From: Anisakis pegreffii
Lineage: Eukaryota; Nematoda; Chromadorea; Rhabditida; Anisakidae
NCBI GenBank assembly: GCA_035041965.1
Contig: JAPYMA010000378.1
Location: 186,001-250,000 of the forward strand
DNA: 64,000 bases
Direction of reading: 5' to 3'
In this document: positions 24,431-38,693 of the stretch, one piece after another
How positions within the stretch are numbered: position 1 is the first letter of the stretch
How the letters are laid out: each line of letters opens with the position of its first letter
Position numbers and translations under genes: made by a program
Notes under the pieces: model-generated
What the model was told of the DNA's origin: nothing
Seen by the model: the letters and a program-made list of their open reading frames with translations, nothing else
The model's database searches: none

Positions 24431-24831
24431 CAAATTTCATTGCATTGCCATCCAACTTATTTGAAGTCAACAGCTTAGTGATCGCAGACGGAATACTAAT
24501 GGTATATTCATAGCAAACAATTGAGGTATTATTGAATACTCAACTTCTAACCGTTCGGAAGAGTAAAAGTACCGTATGCTCGAACTTTCAAATCTATATT
24601 TATATACCATAAAGTTGGAAAAAATGTGTATTCACCTACAGACAAAAAGCTAGCGGAAGTAGTTCGCTGAAGCGCTAACCTTCGCGAGAAAGTAGCTCGC
24701 TAAAGCGCTCACCAAAGACAGTGGCGAAATCTATCGCTAGAAATTGCCGTTATTTGATAACAGTGGCGCGTTATCGCTCGCCAGTAGCGGAATGGCGGAG
24801 TAGCGCGCTATTGCCCATCTCTGGAATTGTC

Positions 24832-25486
24832 AATTCCGAGGCAAGCAAACCACTGTGAAATCTCTATTCATCTCAGACATTCACAATCTAATTGAGTTAT
24901 TCCTAATAGTCAATAAACCGCATGATGCGGCGATGGAAATCGCTGAAATAGGTTTTTTTCCTTGCATTATAAAAGAGTTAATTCCTTGCATTATAAAAGC
25001 GTGATGTCACTCAATGAAGTAGTCGAATTGGCGTGATGATGCTCGCCCTCCTGAGAGCGTCATGTCTTTTTTGTTCTCCATGCAGGTCATAGTCAGTTGT
25101 GATGAATGAAAAGGATTTCGTTCCCTCAAAATGCTCGTCGATTTTCCAATTTTCTGCACAAGCCCATCAGGATCACTTTATAACAATTATTCGAGATCTT
25201 TATTTGAGAACTACATTAAAATTTCGTCGTGCTTTAAGGGGTATGATGTAACCTGTATGCCATGCAATTGCCAAAAGCAGTGTACAAATCGCTCTATTTG
25301 TGATGCTCGCATGCTCACAGCAACTGATTAGAACAAAGACGGATATAGTTAGTTGGTGACTGCTGTGGTGCGTGATGTCAGTGTCAATATGAGAGGCAAG
25401 TGTGAGTTTGAAGAGTGTGTCAGTCAGCTAACCTTAATGCAAGAAGAGCTATCGATGGAGAAGCTAAGACTTAACGGTTAGCATTG
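24832..25486. other. intergenic, 3' of the ERICH3-like gene
   Basis: Contains a short direct duplication of CCTTGCATTATAAAAG near 24960-25000. No gene seen. Confidence 0.4.
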
Positions 25487-27143
25487 TTAGTACCTCAACG
25501 GCTCATGCAGTGGGTTAGCCTGTTCCGAATCGCTCAAACTGGGTAGTGACCTGCGTCGGAAGAACCATGAAAGGTGTGGTTCGGTTTGGTGCTTCGCCAC
25601 TGAATTCGGTCCAAATGACACTTCTCGAAAACGTTCCAATTTGTCCAGCTGCCGCCTCAGTTGCTCCATATACGCTGATAATGTTTCGTCATCTAACTGA
25701 AACAATTTACTTCAGTAAAACGAATCATCCGAATGGTACGTCAAACGTTTGATTAGAACAGGTGAGAATGCTCATCAAGTACACTGCGTTCATTCACAAC
25801 GAAGTGAATGGGGAAACGGACCTTATGCATATAGCGAAACTTGCCGGCACTTGCCGACAGTCTATTGTACACGTAGTTCGGATCTCCATCTTGCGGTTCT
25901 GCTGTGTCGCTTTCAATTTTTTTGATCAAATCCTTGTCATCAGTACTTGTCGAAGATCTTCTCTTCCTGTTCAACGCACTGAATCGACCTTAAATTCAAG
26001 ATTAAACTTTGCCGATGATAGGCAGAGTAAGATCACTGCTACAGTTGATGATGATCCGCACTCAAACTGAATATCTACAGATCTGTTTTTGCAAAATATA
26101 TTCCACAGTTATGATTTTAATGCAACCAATAGTGCTTATCGAAAATTTTGCATAGATTTTGCGTCAGATTTTGATCTTAAGATGAAGTATGAAATAATGA
26201 ATAGTGAAATGGAAATAGTAAAATTTCAATGAGCATTGAGGGAATCATGAGAGACGATTGGAATCAAATGTGCACGGAAAAGGTTGAGAAGTTTGTAATT
26301 AGTAAGAATGTTAAGCATACATAAATCAACTCACTTCTACTCAGACTTCGAGATGGTTTCGCACGTCTGAATGTTTCTGGACTTGTAATACCACTCTGCA
26401 AATATTCAACTGTTCAAGTAGGCTTCATCAGTGAAGAGGATGATGAAGAAATATCTTTAAAATTTCAAATATACATATGGTAAAAAGTTAAAATTAAACT
26501 GCCGACGACTCACTCGAATTTTTCGGCAGATTTCGATTTTTTCAGCAGCGTCCAACTTTTTCTGAATATCAGCCAACTTTGCAAGTTGTGTTTCTCTATT
26601 GCGTAGCATCATATCCATCATCATGTGGTGTCTTGCGTACAGTTGATTTTCATCGCAATAATCTTCACTGTCGTCACCTTGCAACTGCAAAATCAATCAT
26701 CAAACATCGTCATGAATCATTTGGATACTTTATAGAACATCAGTGCTGCATTTTTTCGTGTTCATCAATCAGAATGTTTACATTGGAACAACATCACACA
26801 GCTGCAAACAACATGAATTATCAGGTCGCTAATGTGAAAAAAGTCGGTCCGAAATGATTTGATAGAGAAAACAAAAGCAATTCGAAACGTATCAGTACTT
26901 TTAAGTTTTGCAATCATTTCATACCATCAAAAGTTTCGAAATATCATGACGAAAGGATCATAACGGTCACAAAGACTAGATATTTCGCTATTTTCAAATT
27001 TATTGAGCAAGTGAAAAGATGGCATAAGTGGTACTCACTAGACCAAGGTTCCTGAGGTGTTTTTGCATATGCGGTGATGCAAAGTATTGCCGTAAATGAA
27101 CATCGTACAGTGGATTGTAGCTATCCATCAAGTTTTCAGCCAT
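25487..27143 (-). CDS. ERICH3-like N-terminal motif protein, 237 aa
   Basis: Five exons join in phase: 27039-27143, 26514-26684, 26335-26395, 25822-25988 and 25487-25696. All have clear GT donors; acceptors are good except exon 4, which needs AAG at 25989. The N-terminal 35 residues (YNPLYDVHLRQYFASPHMQK) and the following charged helix (RNRETQLAKLADIQKKLDAA) resemble, from memory, the start of vertebrate glutamate-rich protein 3 (YN.L.D.HL..YF......HL...GL), a protein linked to cilia. Next come a basic Arg/Ser segment (SRSLSRSRFS, RKRRSS), an acidic part and a C-terminal coiled coil (MEQLRRQLDKLERF). The nematode protein is far shorter than ERICH3. Function is unproven; the homology is inferred from the motif only. 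Confidence 0.7.
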
Positions 27144-30100
27144 AACTTTTCAACGATGATAGACGAAGTTGAATCGACTTAACAGTCAGAATATGAGGAA
27201 TTGAACAGGTGACGAGGAATGATACGAAGATGAATAGAAAATACCGTTTGTAGGGATGAATACCCGTTCAATAGCGCCCGCTCAATTGCATGAGTGATAA
27301 ACAAGAAGATTACAGCCAAACTGAGTGAACGAATCAACGAAACGCACTGTGATGTGAAATATATCACTGTAGAGCTGTAAAAGATTATTATATTGTGGTC
27401 AGTGGTGGGCGACGTTCCGAAACACAATAATTAACGTCCGTCCCAACAAATCTGTTGTCGGTTTGCACTTATGATTTCAAAATTTTATCGCTCGCACATT
27501 TAAATACAATCGCTGTTTATTCATTCATTATCCGTAGTCATTTACGTATTATATACACTCATAAAGCAACTTTACGAACAGAATACAATGCATTTGCAAC
27601 AAATGAAGTTCAATTAATTCTTTTGAGTCACCGTCACAAATTGTTCATTTGATTTACGAGAAGTGTTTCCAGAGAACATAGAGAAATTTACAGCCATTAA
27701 TTACATTTGTATGTTGTAACCTTCTTGATGTTGAATATCCGACCTAATTGTTACGAGCCATAATTAGGTTAGGTTGACAAGACTTGATTCAACTGAGTGA
27801 GGCACACCAGCAAATAAAACATGCCCATAAAAGAGGACGAAGAAAACGAAAAAAATGTATTGACATTGCACAACACAATTAACAATATGTTAAATGAAGA
27901 ATGTTAAATAAAGTAAATAAACTGAAATACTGATTAAATGATCGTTCAAATTAAACATAGTTTCATCAGCGATAATAAGTGGTAAAAATCGGTTGCTGTC
28001 TGCAGTGAGGAGCAATTGCTGCCAATCAATTCATTTTTCGAAGGTTTTTCTCTTCATTAGCTTCACTGATCGATAGACATTTGTTACGATTGTTAAGACA
28101 CGAACGAAGCTTAGTTTTGCATTTCAACCTGACAAGATAAGTTCAGCACAACTCGATTATCTCGCCTATGCTTTTAAATTTGCAGCACCCTTATAGGAAG
28201 AAAACATTACTAATGGATTTTTGGTCATTTCCATGCTGACTTTGATACTGATTGGTGGCTGTTGCAGAGGGGCATTAAACTTGTAAAAATGATAGCTTAG
28301 CTGCTTTTTTTGGTTATAATAGAAAAATGAGTGGACTTGTTCTTAGATTTTTTATTTGCCACTCTTTTGCCTGAAAAGATGTAGTGTGCCAACCGATAAT
28401 CTCTTTTATCGAATGATACCATCGATGAATGTAAAAAGCAAAAAAATGACTCTCAAAAGATGCTTCAGCAAACAATAATGTATTGTCGCAGTATCATATG
28501 CTCAGCCGATTATGACGAGTGCTGCTAAAGTGCACTTTTTGTAGTAATTGCAAAGAGGAATTTGCTTTGTGAAGAATGTTAAACAAACCGTGGATGTAGA
28601 GATTTGAAGCGTGCAACCAACCATAATCAGTTTTAATCAATTGTCTGAACTGAGAACGGCAAAAAATTACATTTCTTGAATTCATGATTTGCGGATTGCT
28701 TCCGAGCAATCTCGTGGATGCTACCACTGCGATGAATAGTCGCAAAGTCAGTGATCAGTTGTAAATCCAAAAAAGGCATTTCAATTGGCTGATTGTGAAC
28801 CCAATTTTCAAATAACTTGACAACGTTCAGCATTTCTCGGCACGAATGTTATATAAGTTTGTTGTTGAAAGAAAGAAAGTGATATGATAAGTATTGCATG
28901 TTTGAGGTGAAGGCGATAGAGAATGAAGAAAAACGCGAAAACTAATGATGAATACGTCTGAAGTGGAACAGAAAAATAATCAAAAAGATGAACAAGAGTT
29001 GAATGTTAAACACAGAAATGAGCATATGAATGTCGTAAATACTGTTGCTAGGTGCTATGCGGCTGTCTTGAGTAAACGTTGCGTGCTTTTGAACGACAAC
29101 GAACAATATAAACAGACATGAAATGAAATATGATTCCTGAAGTAATATACGCTTGAGTGGTAACTTAATAGCGAGAGCATTCCGAGAATTATTCCGAAAC
29201 TCGAGATGCACGACAGCTTCAGATAGTGACCGCTTCAACTGCAGATAACCATTCACCGATCAGTTACAAAGAAGCTTTAGATGACCTTTTATTGGCCTCT
29301 GATTATATTAGCGAAGAAAAGATTCGATGAAATTCCGATGAAAACAAAAAGATGGAAAGTTACGGATAAATATATTCTGCCAATTCGTTTATATTAATGG
29401 GTATGAAAACAACAAAGTCGAAATCGCATCTGCATTCGAAACCAAAAGAGAGCATTCGAGTTTGAACCGATATTCTAGTTGAGTTTCGAAAGTTTTGAAG
29501 TAACCGAATTATTCGAGTGAATTCATCGAGTTGTTTCATATATTGAAGAAATGCACTTCATATATGCACAAATGATGCAACAGAAATATTTCTCGACGTT
29601 GACGACTATTACAAACTGTTTTTTACGACAAGTTACAGTGAGGGTTAAGTGAAACATGAAAGAGATAAACTAACGAAGACGTGAACATACAACATAGAGA
29701 GAGCACTCTGTATGAACCCTGCTGTCTAAGATTTGGCGTTAATTAACTGCGAACATCAATCAATTAGTTCATCACGCTTGTGAGTTTTTATTGACAGTGA
29801 AAGTTGTTTTGAAGGAATTAACGGAACAAAACGATTCAAATTTGGAATGACTGAAACTCAGAAGAGGTTGTTGCGAGTGGGCGATTGAACATGAAATGGA
29901 GTGCATCTGTAGAGAATTAATTCCACACGAATATTAAATCTTCATGCAATTGGTGGGAGTGGTTTTCTTCAGGTTCAGCAGCCTTGGAGGCAAAGAAAGT
30001 TTGGATGTAAGCAACTGATACCACGAGAAAAGCTGTTCATGATTTTGCAATGACTTTCTGTGCTCAGCAGATACGTCACTAAAAACTGTTTTTCAACTAA

Positions 30101-30796
30101 CGAGGAGGCAGCTATTTCTGCTCATCTGTTAGAAAATGAACACACGAACGAAAGTGATTTCATCACAAATAGCAAATTCCAAGAGATTTCTGTTTTGCTT
30201 TTGCATTTGAAAGTATTCCAGTTGAGAATAGTGACGAGTTTTATCAACGGCAATTTAAGTTTAATCGATTACTCAACAGAATTCATTTTGTCGTTAGCTG
30301 TGATCCACTAACCAATACGACTAAAATATTGACTTTGAGTAATACTATTTTAGAAAGAATTGTTGAGAAAGTCAAAAAAGCGAAGTGAACAAACTTATTG
30401 TATGTAACTTAATCCACTCCTGCTGCTAAATTTCCTGAGAATTTTCACCCTATCAAACCGATGCTATTGAAAGCTTCCGAGTGTGGTATGAGAGAGAGTT
30501 AAATAGAGCAAGAAAACAAATCATAAAATTGACGTTATTGCGTATTGCAAAATTAGGTATGTGGTTCACATACAAAAATCAATGGATATGTCATGTCTTT
30601 ATAAGAATGATTTATGTTCGCTCGAACGTTTTATGCTATATGAAGTTCCATGTGTTTGTTTGTGCGCACGTATTACAATTACACTTTCAACTAGGCTCAC
30701 TGCAATCGATACAGGATTGTGTATGGCTTTTTGAAAATTATACATTTTTACAAACGAATAATATCCATCATTTTCAGCGTATTCTACTGCTGATGT

Positions 30797-30820
30797 AGCA
30801 GCAGCAGCAGCAGCAGCAGC
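30797..30820. repeat. (AGC)8 microsatellite
   Basis: Eight AGC units followed by an imperfect GGCAGC. Non-coding context. Confidence 0.9.
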
Positions 30821-31287
30821 GGCAGCAAGTATATAAAGTCATGCTTTTGAGACAGACACAAATTCATCTCAATATCACGTACATGTGTGCACTGAATGAA
30901 CGTTTCAAGATCGAGAACACTACCGTATTCATGCCTCATCGTAGTGAGCATTTACTAAGATTACATGCGACTATCCAAAAAAATACTTCGTATTCTTTCA
31001 CCGCCCTTTAATTTACTGAATAATAGGAAAACTTGTGAAGCACTTCATGAGAAGTGAGATCGTTGCGTGATGTTACGTTTGCTAAGGAATGCTCAAACAA
31101 TGCAATTGATCACTATTCGATTCGGTTGTGTCAAACAATTTGCTCGTTAACGAAAGCTAATGCTGATGCCGTAATATTATAGTTTCAAGTCATTTATTCA
31201 AGCAGCAGTTACCACTCATTACGAGTTTGTGTCTCTTTATTGTCACCAAAAACATTAATATCACATATTTCCTTCCTTGACATTTCC

Positions 31288-31326
31288 GGACGCATGTTCA
31301 ACGCTTGATCTGTTGAACATGCGTCC
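31288..31326. repeat. hairpin, 15-bp arms
   Basis: Arms GGACGCATGTTCAAC (31288-31302) and its exact complement (31312-31326) with a 9-base loop. Purpose unknown. Confidence 0.85.
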
Positions 31327-33340
31327 AATGATCGCTCAGAGGTGTTTGAAACAAGCAACAGTATCTTTCAAGATCTACAATAAACAACGATTTTAAATAA
31401 TAATAACGTTACAAGGTTGCTTCAACCGAATAGATCTATGACGATCGGCGTATTAAACATTCCACAAACAAGCAATAGCGAATGGCTGCTGCCGAATAGA
31501 TCGTAAATGAAAGCTGATGTTTCAAGCCATTAGAGCTGAGCGATTTGCCCTCAGTAATAACAAAGTAAGAAGTTGTGTGATGGATAATTTGTTATGGAGA
31601 TATGCACCTGCCGAAAAATCTTTTTTCTGCCTCATCAATCAAACCACAATCCCCGTTAATAACTCATAACTGAAATATGCATAAACGGTCCTTCAATAGC
31701 GAGTTTGTGACATAGTGGTGATATTAAAAATTATTATGAAAGAAGTGTCATCCGCTTCAAAGAGTTACTGTTTTATTGATCCTTAATCACAACATTCACC
31801 TGAATTGGACAAGCACATCTTGCTCGAATTTGAAATTCATGGAAGAGCTGGTCCATAGTAACGATGTTCACCATATGATAAATATCGTACTAACTAAATG
31901 ACAATTACTTCCTCGAAAGAACACTTCGTCAATATGATATTACCAAATAATATTTAAACATTTTGCGATATGAACTGACAATCGATCAACAAAAGCATTA
32001 TTTCATTACTAACAGCAATGAATTTGAATGAAACACGTTGTTAGAAGGTCAATTATCACACACGACGAATCTGGTTTCTCCGATCCACATTCAAAACATA
32101 ACAATAATACCACTTGTGGTAAATTAACACTTGTACTATTCTTACATACATATAAGTAATTTGAATAATACGTGAAGCAGCTTGAGTCAAGCATTGTAAA
32201 ATCTCTGAAAGAGTTGCTTGCAGTTTGCTGTTAAAGGAAATGAGAAACATACACTCACGATTATTTAATGACTGCACTGAAAGGACACATCGCTCGAATG
32301 AATTATTACTTAGTCATAAAGATGTCGTTTCATTCAAAAAACGCATCACTGTGACAATATAATTGCTCATGATTCAGGAATGGAACATATATGGCAAGTC
32401 AATAATGTGTACAATACACTGTCCCGTTTTGCACAGACATTCTAACTTGCATGCACACATTGCCATTATAATTGCTTCTTAGAACTGAAATAAGCTCAGA
32501 TCGCACCGCATTTTATAGTGTTGTACCGCAATAAATTCATCTATTATAGATTTATGAATGGTAAATATATCCGAAAGTTTACTTTATTTTATGACAATAG
32601 CGTACACAATGGTAAGTATCCTTTACGACACATTACAATGAACATATCCAATTACGAACATTGTTTGGCATTTGCAACAAATTGGTGATGAAAATATATC
32701 GTTATAACACGTAAAGTGTTGTTCGGTGGAAATTTGTTCGATAGACAAGTCTACGAACACCATTCATAAGTTGAATGTTTTTATGAAAGGCGGTCTAACT
32801 CAATGACATTGATTCTTTAGGCTACCATTAACATGCATACTTAGATTCATTCAACTCGAACAGTTAAAATTATCTTCATTCTGCATAAGAAGTTTAGATA
32901 ATACCGTTTGATTCCGTTTCAAGCATTATCAGAATTATAATGTAGCTTGAAAATGAAAACATCTTTTCAAGATGAAAAAAACTGTCAGTGTCGATCAATT
33001 CTTTTGATTAGAGTTAACGCCTGTCACAGTTCAGCAACGTTTGATGACACAATTTACATGAGTTTCATATTTTTGCAAATACATCGAATGCTCAGGCTGA
33101 AATTTAATCGCACAGAGATAATCCGTCAATAATTACCGTCGCAAATGCAAACAAATAGTGCCTGCTCGATTATGGCACATTTCAATAGTTTACAATCAAT
33201 TTCACGGTTTATTTTAATTATTCACAGCATTGAAGTTCATCTAAAATATTTCATTCCCTCCACAAGAAAACGTTGGACAAACACAGCATTTAGAAATCCC
33301 ACTGCACACTGTGACTGCAATCGAACAAGCTCGCTGAGCT

Positions 33341-33427
33341 AAAAATTAAACAAGCTAATTTGAGTCAATTTATTGACTCAAATTATTGTTTAATTTTTAA
33401 TTAAACAATAATTTGAGTCAATAAATT
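33341..33427. repeat. triple inverted/direct AT-rich repeat
   Basis: A unit with key string TAATTTGAGTCAA occurs three times: forward (33341-33368), inverted (33367-33395) and forward again (33399-33427). The last two form a perfect 29-bp-arm palindrome with a 3-base spacer. The first copy differs by a 2-base insertion. Confidence 0.9.
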
Positions 33428-36400
33428 CATCTAGAATCATTCCCTCATAAACAAAACGAGTTAATAAGATGCAGGCAAAACGTTGAGACTAACCTAGAGC
33501 AGCACCCGAGTGAAAAATGTAGAATCGAAGTTGTTTTATAATTAGGAATTGATGAAATATAAGCACAGCGATACCGTTCAACTGCAATTGGCTACAATTT
33601 GCGGACGAGTTTATTCAAACGGAACATTAATCACGCTGCCGCAAAAGTGAGTCATTGTAAACAAAATGGATGAATAAAAAATAATAAAAAATCATTCCTC
33701 TTTGTTAGAATTCGCTTCATCCGACGATAATGCGACCTTTATGAAATATTAATACGTATTCGAACACTTTTATCGTCTTAATACACGAATAAGAATACGA
33801 TCAATCAATTCTTTTGGTTCGAGAACTGCCAATAAATTTCGCTCAAAAATGAACATAGTGAATGATTCTTAAAACCGATTATTGTAACTTACCCGGCTGG
33901 TAGGTCTCTGCGATCAACGTACTCAAACACAACGCTTCCAATGTTTCACATTAATATTAAGGCTATTACAAAGCGATGTTAATGGAACAATCGCTTGCCT
34001 GAGCTCTCTTGGTTGGCTATGTCAATAAAATGCAAAAATCTCTACATTTTTCTGAGAACTCTGCGTCCAATTCTGATCGAATTTCTTTTCCTTATTATTC
34101 AGTGAATTACTACAGAAAATTTTGAAAGAAAACAAATGAAATTGTGATCGTGTTCTAATTACAAAACAATTCTCACATGCATGCATTGAAATATGGACAG
34201 AAATCGTCAACGAAATAGGTTTGAACAATGCCTTTATTGGCTTTTCCCAATTTACTGTTCATGTCTTGACAAGATCACATATTTGGAGAGGTTTCCATTT
34301 AGAATGCTTGATTTATCCTAATGCTGTGAATACGGCAACCGGAAAAAATGCGCACGAATTTACATAATTTGTGATCACATTTCCAATTCTTCGAATGAAT
34401 GACTACCAAATTATCCATCCTCATCTACCTTCTTCCATTATTTGATGCAGTCATCGATAAATTTTTTTCCAAGATAAATTTTCAAGGATCGATAAATTTT
34501 CAAGGAAGAAATAACGCTACAAATATTGTTGGAAGCTCAAGATATCACATTGTTTTGTTATTTATGAAGATGGATAGGAAAATGAGAAATGAGTGGCATA
34601 ACTGCTGAGTATTATGAATATGTGGAAATAGATAGATTGACTGCAATACTCGATCACCACCCGAACTGGTCAGAGGTTGACATATTGCTTTGCATAGTTA
34701 CCATAGAAATCTGTGATCGTTGAAAGTTTTCTTCGCAGCGCTTACGGCTATCTTCTGACTTTTTTCGATCAAACAAGCTATTTCGTTTCATCTCGCACTA
34801 GATCAACGTCTTTTGATGTAGTTCCCAAGCCAGTAAAACATGTTCATATTACAACCGCCGCAACTCACAGGTTTCAACAATGTGCTTCTGAATGAAACGA
34901 GATTGTTGACATTTCGAACAAATAAGTGAACTTGGTTTGATAATCATTTCGTTTTCATTTTCAATGTGCAGTACCCCAATTGTATGCAGTCATTCATAAT
35001 ATGAAAGCGATTTGAAGAAATAAGCGAAGTGAACCACAATATGGTGGTCAAGTTACGTTACGTATAACGCGTTCCTTGGCTAACATTTAAAACCATTGTA
35101 TGCAAATTCAAAACAATTACTGAAGAGATGAAATATGTTTTCACATTCGCACTGATTTCGAATCCTCGTCGACCATGCATTTTTGAATAAAAACTCTTTA
35201 TGTGCAGATTTTGTGGTAGAATCTGACTATGAGTGTTCACTTCTCTAATCCACATGATAGTATTCTCGCAATGAATTTGCTTAATGGAAGACTGGAAGAA
35301 TTTCATGGTGTACAATCCAGATCTGTCATCAGTAATTTTCACGCAATCCAACTCTAACAGTAGAAAATCAATAACTACCTAAACATTTAGTTATTCACAG
35401 GCCTAAGCTGAGTATTCAACTCGAAAATGTGGCAAAATTATGATTATGTTGTTGATACGTGGTAAGAATTACAACACAAATGTGCTTTTCATTCAGTCGT
35501 GGTGATGAAGCACTGAGATGGAACAGCTACGATGTGTTAGCTAACGAATCGCCATCATTCGAACGAGTTGGAGCAGTTGCAATATTGAGATATCACATCA
35601 ATACATCCCCAGATTTGCCAAAAATAAATTGCATTAGCCAAACTCTGTGTGAGAAATACTATGAGAACATGTGTCGAGTCCGATCAACCGCAAGAATGAA
35701 GCATTATTTTGTACATATAATCTAAGCAACATCGCAATCGCTTGTTGAAATAACCTTATGAATAGATTCGGCAGACTGGAATCACATCAGAATTTTGTAT
35801 TCGTATCACATCACAATTATCCAACTTGCAATGAGTTTATATGAATACTACTCAATGACACAGATCGAAGCTGCGAATATCAGTGATTGGAATAATTTGT
35901 TGTCATATCACGAATAATCGCTATTCGAACAAACAGAAACAGCCAAGACAGACTGAGATAGATTCGTGTTATGCTTCCTACAGAATCGATTTTTGAAGTG
36001 GACCTCAGAAGCCTCTAAAGAATTGCTTTGCAGCTTCTCTGACTGTAAAAATTCAACGAAAGACAAGATTGGTCGATTTTGAGAAAGGAGTAGGAATTCC
36101 GGATAGAGAGGAGCATTGAGCAGGCACAGGTGAGTGAAAGTTGACCTCGCCAAAGATTGAAAAGTTTTTAAGTTGAAACCATATACAGTTTATTGATCAC
36201 ATCAGTCAGCACTTGTCAAGCAACACAACAGTCTTATATAAAAAATTGATGGTTATTAAATGTGTAAGTTTTCACAGTCCATAAATGATTTTTAATAATG
36301 CAGCGGTCATTACGGATGCAAATACCTCATGATGTAGAGATAGTATTGAAGCGAAATGCTGACGATGAGATAAAAATGTACTGAATGCAACAGGCTTATG

Positions 36401-38408
36401 AGAAAATCTAATGAAGTATAAAAGAGGCATTTGAAATGAGATATTTGAACGCGAAGAATGAGAGTACTTCTCTCGGATATCAGATTGCAACATAGTAAAA
36501 TGTTCATGCAACCATCTGTTCAAGCATCCGCAACGAACACAAATTGAACTAAATTAATTCGTCACACAATGCAACAGATACGATTATTGCATTTCGTTGA
36601 ATAATGCATAAGGGTGTGTCGACCCGACACTTTTGCACAATGACATATTTAATTGAACTATCCTGATGAGGCTTTCACCAATACTGACATCAACAACTGT
36701 TTGCTGATGACAGCCTAATCAAAGCACTACTTATCTGTTCTTCCAACGGTTTGAAAATGATGAACAACTTTCGTTGCTGTAATAATCGAAAAAAAACCCG
36801 GTGAAGTTCAGCCAAAAACATTCAAAAATGATTTGAACTATTTGAATTTGAACTATCGTCGAAGAATATCTGAGATTCGGTTTTAAATAACTTACTTTTT
36901 GAGTTCATACTTTTTGTTATGAAAACTGCAGCATGGGAGTGAATACTTAAAAGTTGCAATCATGGTGTTTATTTTGTTTACTAAACTCAAACTAGAATTT
37001 CGGTGAAATTACTAATGATGTTAATTCACAGAGATTCGATCGAAGGTTTTCAGTCGAATTTTTTTCGTAGAGGCCAAAGGCTAGCTCGATTTGCACTACC
37101 AAAAAATGGAATATTGTTCGTGGATTTCGAAAATATGAGAGCGTTGGAACGATGAAGAAATACTGATCACAATCGTATGCGACTTTACAAAAGAATTGTC
37201 GTTCATTGAGCATGTCACTTATTTGACTAATATTACGACTGTGTCAGTACGACTATGTAATACGACTGTGTCGCTTATTTCACTTGACTTCTTCATCAAA
37301 TAAAATCGAAAGCGTAACCGCAGTTGCATTCATCTCCCTTCGGGAGCATCAACATTATGTAGGCTTCACAGACACTGACACTTGTCCTACTTCATAAGCC
37401 TTTATGTATTTGTCTGATATGCGATCAGTAATCCGGAACTGACAGCTAGTCTAGTAAACTTGTCAGACTTTATAATGAGGTGAACATCACGCACGATACC
37501 TTCGAATTCGCCTGAACGTCGTTCATTGATAAAGGTCATGACATGATAATGCACAGTTTGTGTGGTATGTGACCAATCAAAACTCGATGAGATTTGCAAA
37601 GACAATAAATCTGTATTAGCTCGTAGTCAATGCATCCCTAAATGTGATCAAAACAGCACAAAGTGCAACTCTTCACATGAACTGGATAGATAGCTATGTT
37701 CAACTTATGAAATAGACAGGAAAGAATCATTCGTTTATTTTTGAAGGAAAAGAGGACTGGTGCAGAGGAGGTCTGCTAATCAATAGCAGAGTATGGTTGA
37801 AGTATGTCACCTCAATGTGAAAGCGAATGAACATATAAATAACAATTGCAGTTGCCATAAAGAAATAATGAAATTACAGGCTGAATCCAACCAGAGACGT
37901 CATTTAATTGCAATAGCTTGTGAGCATGCGATGCATTATTGTTTATCTGCATTCACATAGAAGATGCATCTCGAGTGCAACGACACCATTTCAGTGCATT
38001 AATCGATCGCAGTTTTCTGCTTTATTTATGCTCACTTCGATGAGTTGTGTCGTCTGTTTGCTGGATTTATTTCCAGCTTCATCATCAGACCCGAAAACAG
38101 AGCAAGGTTCGGGAATATGCAATTAACACCGAACGCAACTGCAAGTTGATGAGCAATCTTCTTAGCATTAGCAGTAATTTCGAAATAGGCTTATGCGTAT
38201 GTGAAGATGAACTATCACATAGGAATAAATCACGAAAGTTAGTGTTCGTTGGAACAGAAACATTTGATGAACATTCCAAGAATGAACACTAGTACAAATC
38301 GCACTGAAGAGATAATGCATGAACATGTTGGTTTAGTATTCGAATACGATGAGAAACTTAGCTGCGGGCAAAACACCGCGCGATGAACCGTTTCAGAAAG
38401 AGACCACA

Positions 38409-38693
38409 TTAATCGTAAGCAAAACAACTTTCTTTGAATTGGATCTTTTCGTCAATGGTTCTTTCGAATCCAATTGGTTTCTCAAATAAGAGCAATGTGG
38501 TGTTCCCAATGGATCCGTTTCTAAATATCACATTGAAAATAGAGGCCAATCCGTCATAATCATAATTTGTTGTCGCATTTTCATAACTCAAACGGTTCGA
38601 ATGCACTCTCATTAGCAGTTGACAAAAATGCTCGTCTCTGTTCGAATTATCTCCATCCCTATCGTCTGTGCTGATTGTGACGAGAGATAAACA
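38409..38693 (-). CDS. hypothetical small protein, weak candidate
   Basis: A frame of about 94 codons preceded by a plausible acceptor or spliced-leader site (GCATTTCAG). The product would be acidic and Asn-rich, with NATT and NGS N-glycosylation motifs, and no known domain. It has no detectable partner exons. It may be chance. Confidence 0.2.
   Translation of the reverse strand, partial: CLSLVTISTDDRDGDNSNRDEHFCQLLMRVHSNRLSYENATTNYDYDGLASIFNVIFRNGSIGNTTLLLFEKPIGFERTIDEKIQFKESCFAYD

Larger units (their letters stand above)
23138..24823. mobile_element. hAT-like element with perfect 8-bp target duplication
   Basis: The element starts CAGTGATGGTCACGCC and ends CCATCTCTG; the ends are imperfect inverted repeats. 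It is flanked on both sides by the identical octamer GAATTGTC (23130-23137 and 24824-24831). Both subterminal regions (about 23160-23310 and 24650-24805) are rich in AGCG/CGCT strings that are roughly complementary to each other. It has no transposase. It contains a second inserted element at 23371-23642 and a retroelement fragment at about 24136-24430. The 8-bp duplication fits the hAT superfamily. Confidence 0.85.

Noticed and set aside
516..24823. Equal length (1686 bp) of the elements at 516-2201 and 23138-24823
   Set aside because: Their ends and interiors do not align beyond CAGTG, so the equal length is coincidence.
35459..35725. 88-codon plus-strand frame after a TTCAG
   Set aside because: Could be an exon, but no partner exon, donor or family was found; a minus-strand frame nearby looks just as plausible.
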